From positions 1 through 9,090 of the forward strand of contig JAMOVF010000081.1 in NCBI GenBank assembly GCA_027061625.1: a DNA stretch of 9,090 nt, given 5' to 3'. Positions 7,606 to 9,090 of this stretch are shown in pieces. The notes under the pieces were generated by a model, which worked only from the letters and a program-made list of their open reading frames with translations, did no database searches and was not told the origin of the DNA. A program made the position numbers and the translations under genes. The stretch comes from Deltaproteobacteria bacterium (GTDB lineage Bacteria; Desulfobacterota; Dissulfuribacteria; Dissulfuribacterales; JALVPX01). Position 1 is the first letter of the stretch; the number at the start of each line of letters is the position of its first letter.

Positions 7606-7626
7606 AAAATTCACTCATCAGCCTGC
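7587..7626. repeat. Imperfect inverted repeat upstream of rubredoxin
   Basis: GCAGGCT (7587-7593) pairs with AGCCTGC (7620-7626), 26 bases apart, and a smaller inverted repeat (TTTTGC/GCAAAA, 3-base loop) lies inside it. It overlaps the candidate -35 and could be a regulator site or a leader stem-loop. There is no T-run after it on the minus strand, so it is not a terminator for that direction. Confidence 0.3.
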
Positions 7627-7726
7627 TGTTCATGATTTTTAAAATTCTTAACAAGAATATAAAAAAATAAACAGAAAATAAAGTTTGTAAAGAAAAAAAA
7701 GAATTGTTCAGAATTTCAAGGCCTCT

Positions 7727-7734
7727 ACCGATAA
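7727..7734 (+). promoter_or_regulatory. Sigma-28-like -10 element upstream of the chemoreceptor
   Basis: ACCGATAA matches 7 of 8 bases of the flagellar sigma-28 -10 consensus GCCGATAA. It lies 86 bases before the chemoreceptor ATG, in the right direction for a gene class often under this sigma factor. The matching TAAA -35 at 15-16 bases is poor (TTCA at best), so support is partial. Confidence 0.3.
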
Positions 7735-7820
7735 GCAAGCGTAGATGGGCTCAGTGCTTTTACTGGCATATTATAAAGGCATGACCCCTGGTTAGCATCG
7801 ATATTGTTCAGGAGGCTTAA

Positions 7821-9090
7821 ATGAAGGACAAATTCAATTCTCTATCTTTTGTAATCGCGTCACTTGTGGCAGCGCTTTTTTTATTAAATGTGGTTACTGT
7901 GTCCTTGACCGTATGGACCTTAAATAAACAGAAAAGTGACGGTACAGCTATAAACACTGCCGGCCGCCAAAGAATGCTGTCGCAGAAAATGGCAAAAGAG
8001 GCCATAGAGTGGCTATATATGCAAAAGGCTGAGGATAGGGAAAATCTGGCCTCTACAATTAATCTTTTTGATAAAAGCCTTAAGGCTTTAATCAATGGTG
8101 ATGAAAAACTTGGCCTAGAGCCCCCAACGGATGCGGAACTTGTAAAGGAGCTGGTCAAACTTTCAAAATTATGGGAGCCTATGAAACAGAAACTTGGGAT
8201 AGTGCTCTCTGCTCATGGAAAAAGCAAGGCAGCTGAATCTGCGTTGAGGTATATAGAAGATAACAATATTCCTCTTTTAAAACAGGCCAATGAAGTTACA
8301 AAACGTTATGAAGCCATTTCCAAGCTTAAAAATAAACGCCTTGAGAATTTAGAATATTTCATGCTGGCCCTTGGAATGGCCCTTCTTGGTATTATTACTT
8401 TTGTGATGAGACGTTTTGTAACTGTACCCTTAAGCGAGGTAGTTGAAGCGCTTTCCCAGGCAGGTGAGGGTAACTTTACAAAAACTATGGCTATAAAAGG
8501 GCTAAAGGAAATTCGAGAACTCGCAAGGGCTTTTAACTGTTTAGTAGCAAACACCGTTAATAGAATGGCCTTTTTTAGATCAATCTTGGATACTATGGAG
8601 TCTGCTGAAAAAAATCTTAGCTCAGTTGAGGAATCAGTTGTACAGCAAGCAGATAATCTAAATATTATGGCTGATGAAGTGGCTGAATCTGCAGCACTTG
8701 CTACAGAAAGTCTAGACGCTGTGGCAGAGGCTTCAAGGCAGATGGCTGAAGCTACCACAGAGATTGCACAAAGCGTTGCACAAACGGCGGAAAAGACAAA
8801 TATTGCCCAGGATCAGGCCTTAACAACTTCAGAAGTAATCAGCAGGCTTGGCGAAAGTTCAGACAAGATTGGGAATATTATACAAGTCATTAACAATATT
8901 GCAGAACAAACCAATCTATTGGCCCTGAATGCCACCATTGAGGCCGCTAGAGCTGGGGAAGCCGGCAAGGGGTTTGCCGTGGTTGCAAATGAAGTCAAAG
9001 AGCTTGCCAAACAAACTGCAGATGCTACACAAGAAATAACGGAAATGATTCAGACCATTCAGACAGACACCAAAGAGGCTGTGACTTCGG
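7821..9090 (+). CDS. Methyl-accepting chemotaxis protein with PilJ-type N-terminal sensor domain, 3'-truncated by window edge
   Basis: 423 codons are present and the frame is still open at the right edge. The ATG at 7821 follows GGAGG (7811-7815) by 5 bases. A first membrane helix spans about 9-33, then a periplasmic helical domain of about 145 residues opens with [11 protein letters not shown] at 47-57, the hallmark of the PilJ/type-IV-pili-transducer N-terminal family (NarX-like four-helix sensor). A second membrane helix is at about 178-197. A HAMP linker follows (about 198-250, with T-V-P-L and G-E-G-N-F), then the cytoplasmic coiled coil. The signalling hairpin is at about 355-397, with [10 protein letters not shown] and [16 protein letters not shown]. 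It binds CheW/CheA and controls a motility response. The ligand is unknown. Only one PilJ-N copy is present. No che gene is visible. Confidence 0.95.
   Translation, partial: MKDKFNSLSFVIASLVAALFLLNVVTVSLTVWTLNKQKSDGTAINTAGRQRMLSQKMAKEAIEWLYMQKAEDRENLASTINLFDKSLKALINGDEKLGLEPPTDAELVKELVKLSKLWEPMKQKLGIVLSAHGKSKAAESALRYIEDNNIPLLKQANEVTKRYEAISKLKNKRLENLEYFMLALGMALLGIITFVMRRFVTVPLSEVVEALSQAGEGNFTKTMAIKGLKEIRELARAFNCLVANTVNRMAFFRSILDTMESAEKNLSSVEESVVQQADNLNIMADEVAESAALATESLDAVAEASRQMAEATTEIAQSVAQTAEKTNIAQDQALTTSEVISRLGESSDKIGNIIQVINNIAEQTNLLALNATIEAARAGEAGKGFAVVANEVKELAKQTADATQEITEMIQTIQTDTKEAVTS

Noticed and set aside
7313..7642. 109-codon plus-strand open frame
   Set aside because: Antisense to rubredoxin, with no ribosome site or family similarity.
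7493..7738. 81-codon minus-strand open frame overlapping rubredoxin
   Set aside because: Its second half is rubredoxin DNA in another frame; the AGGAG site and cysteine motifs support the 7404-7562 frame.
7761..7785. Possible sigma-54 promoter (TGGC...GC) before the chemoreceptor
   Set aside because: The spacing between the GG and GC elements is 12 instead of 10 bases.
7703..7811. Nine-base direct repeat ATTGTTCAG at 7703-7711 and 7803-7811
   Set aside because: Short, only two copies, exactly 100 bases apart and one copy runs into the ribosome site; most likely chance.
7817..9010. Minus-strand open frames under the chemoreceptor
   Set aside because: Alanine/serine-rich shadows of the receptor coiled coil; the plus frame is open throughout and carries all receptor motifs.

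Overview
The window reads as a chromosomal segment of an anaerobic bacterium, most likely a sulfate- or sulfur-metabolising member of Desulfobacterota (old Deltaproteobacteria). This is inferred from the gene mix: a tig-clpP-clpX-lon proteostasis cluster, a rubredoxin, and an FmdE-family protein paired with a molybdopterin-binding protein. No taxonomic marker is present, so the assignment is tentative. There are no rRNA or tRNA genes, CRISPR arrays, insertion sequences or clear signs of recent transfer.

Layout, left to right. Positions 1-1263 (minus) hold two translationally coupled genes: an FmdE-type protein with a C-terminal zinc ribbon, then a MoeA/MogA-like molybdopterin-binding protein that runs off the left edge. 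Positions 1366-1400 hold a strong hairpin terminator for lon, whose U-tract overlaps a perfect TATAAT box that may start the fmdE pair. Positions 1431-7154 (minus) are, in transcription order, tig (trigger factor), clpP, clpX and lon. tig and clpP are 3 bases apart, clpP and clpX overlap by 8 bases, and lon follows after 98 bases with its own candidate promoter and a GC-rich hairpin. Upstream of tig are two palindromic elements. Positions 7404-7562 (minus) hold a 52-residue rubredoxin whose first metal knuckle is C-P-C-G instead of the usual C-x2-C-G. From 7821 to the right edge (plus, divergent) is a chemoreceptor with a PilJ-type N-terminal sensor domain; a sigma-28-like -10 element lies upstream.

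How the genes work together. Trigger factor receives nascent chains at the ribosome. ClpX unfolds substrates and feeds them to ClpP, and Lon degrades misfolded proteins independently, so this block is a folding-and-degradation unit. The FmdE/molybdopterin pair probably serves a molybdenum or tungsten enzyme system such as formate dehydrogenase, but the substrate is not visible here. The rubredoxin is a one-electron carrier, commonly linked to oxygen or superoxide detoxification in anaerobes. The chemoreceptor feeds a CheA pathway for motility.

Most of the window is ordinary housekeeping DNA. I do not see a clearly undescribed system. The items most worth a second look are the FmdE/molybdopterin pair, the shortened rubredoxin knuckle and the palindromes before tig.
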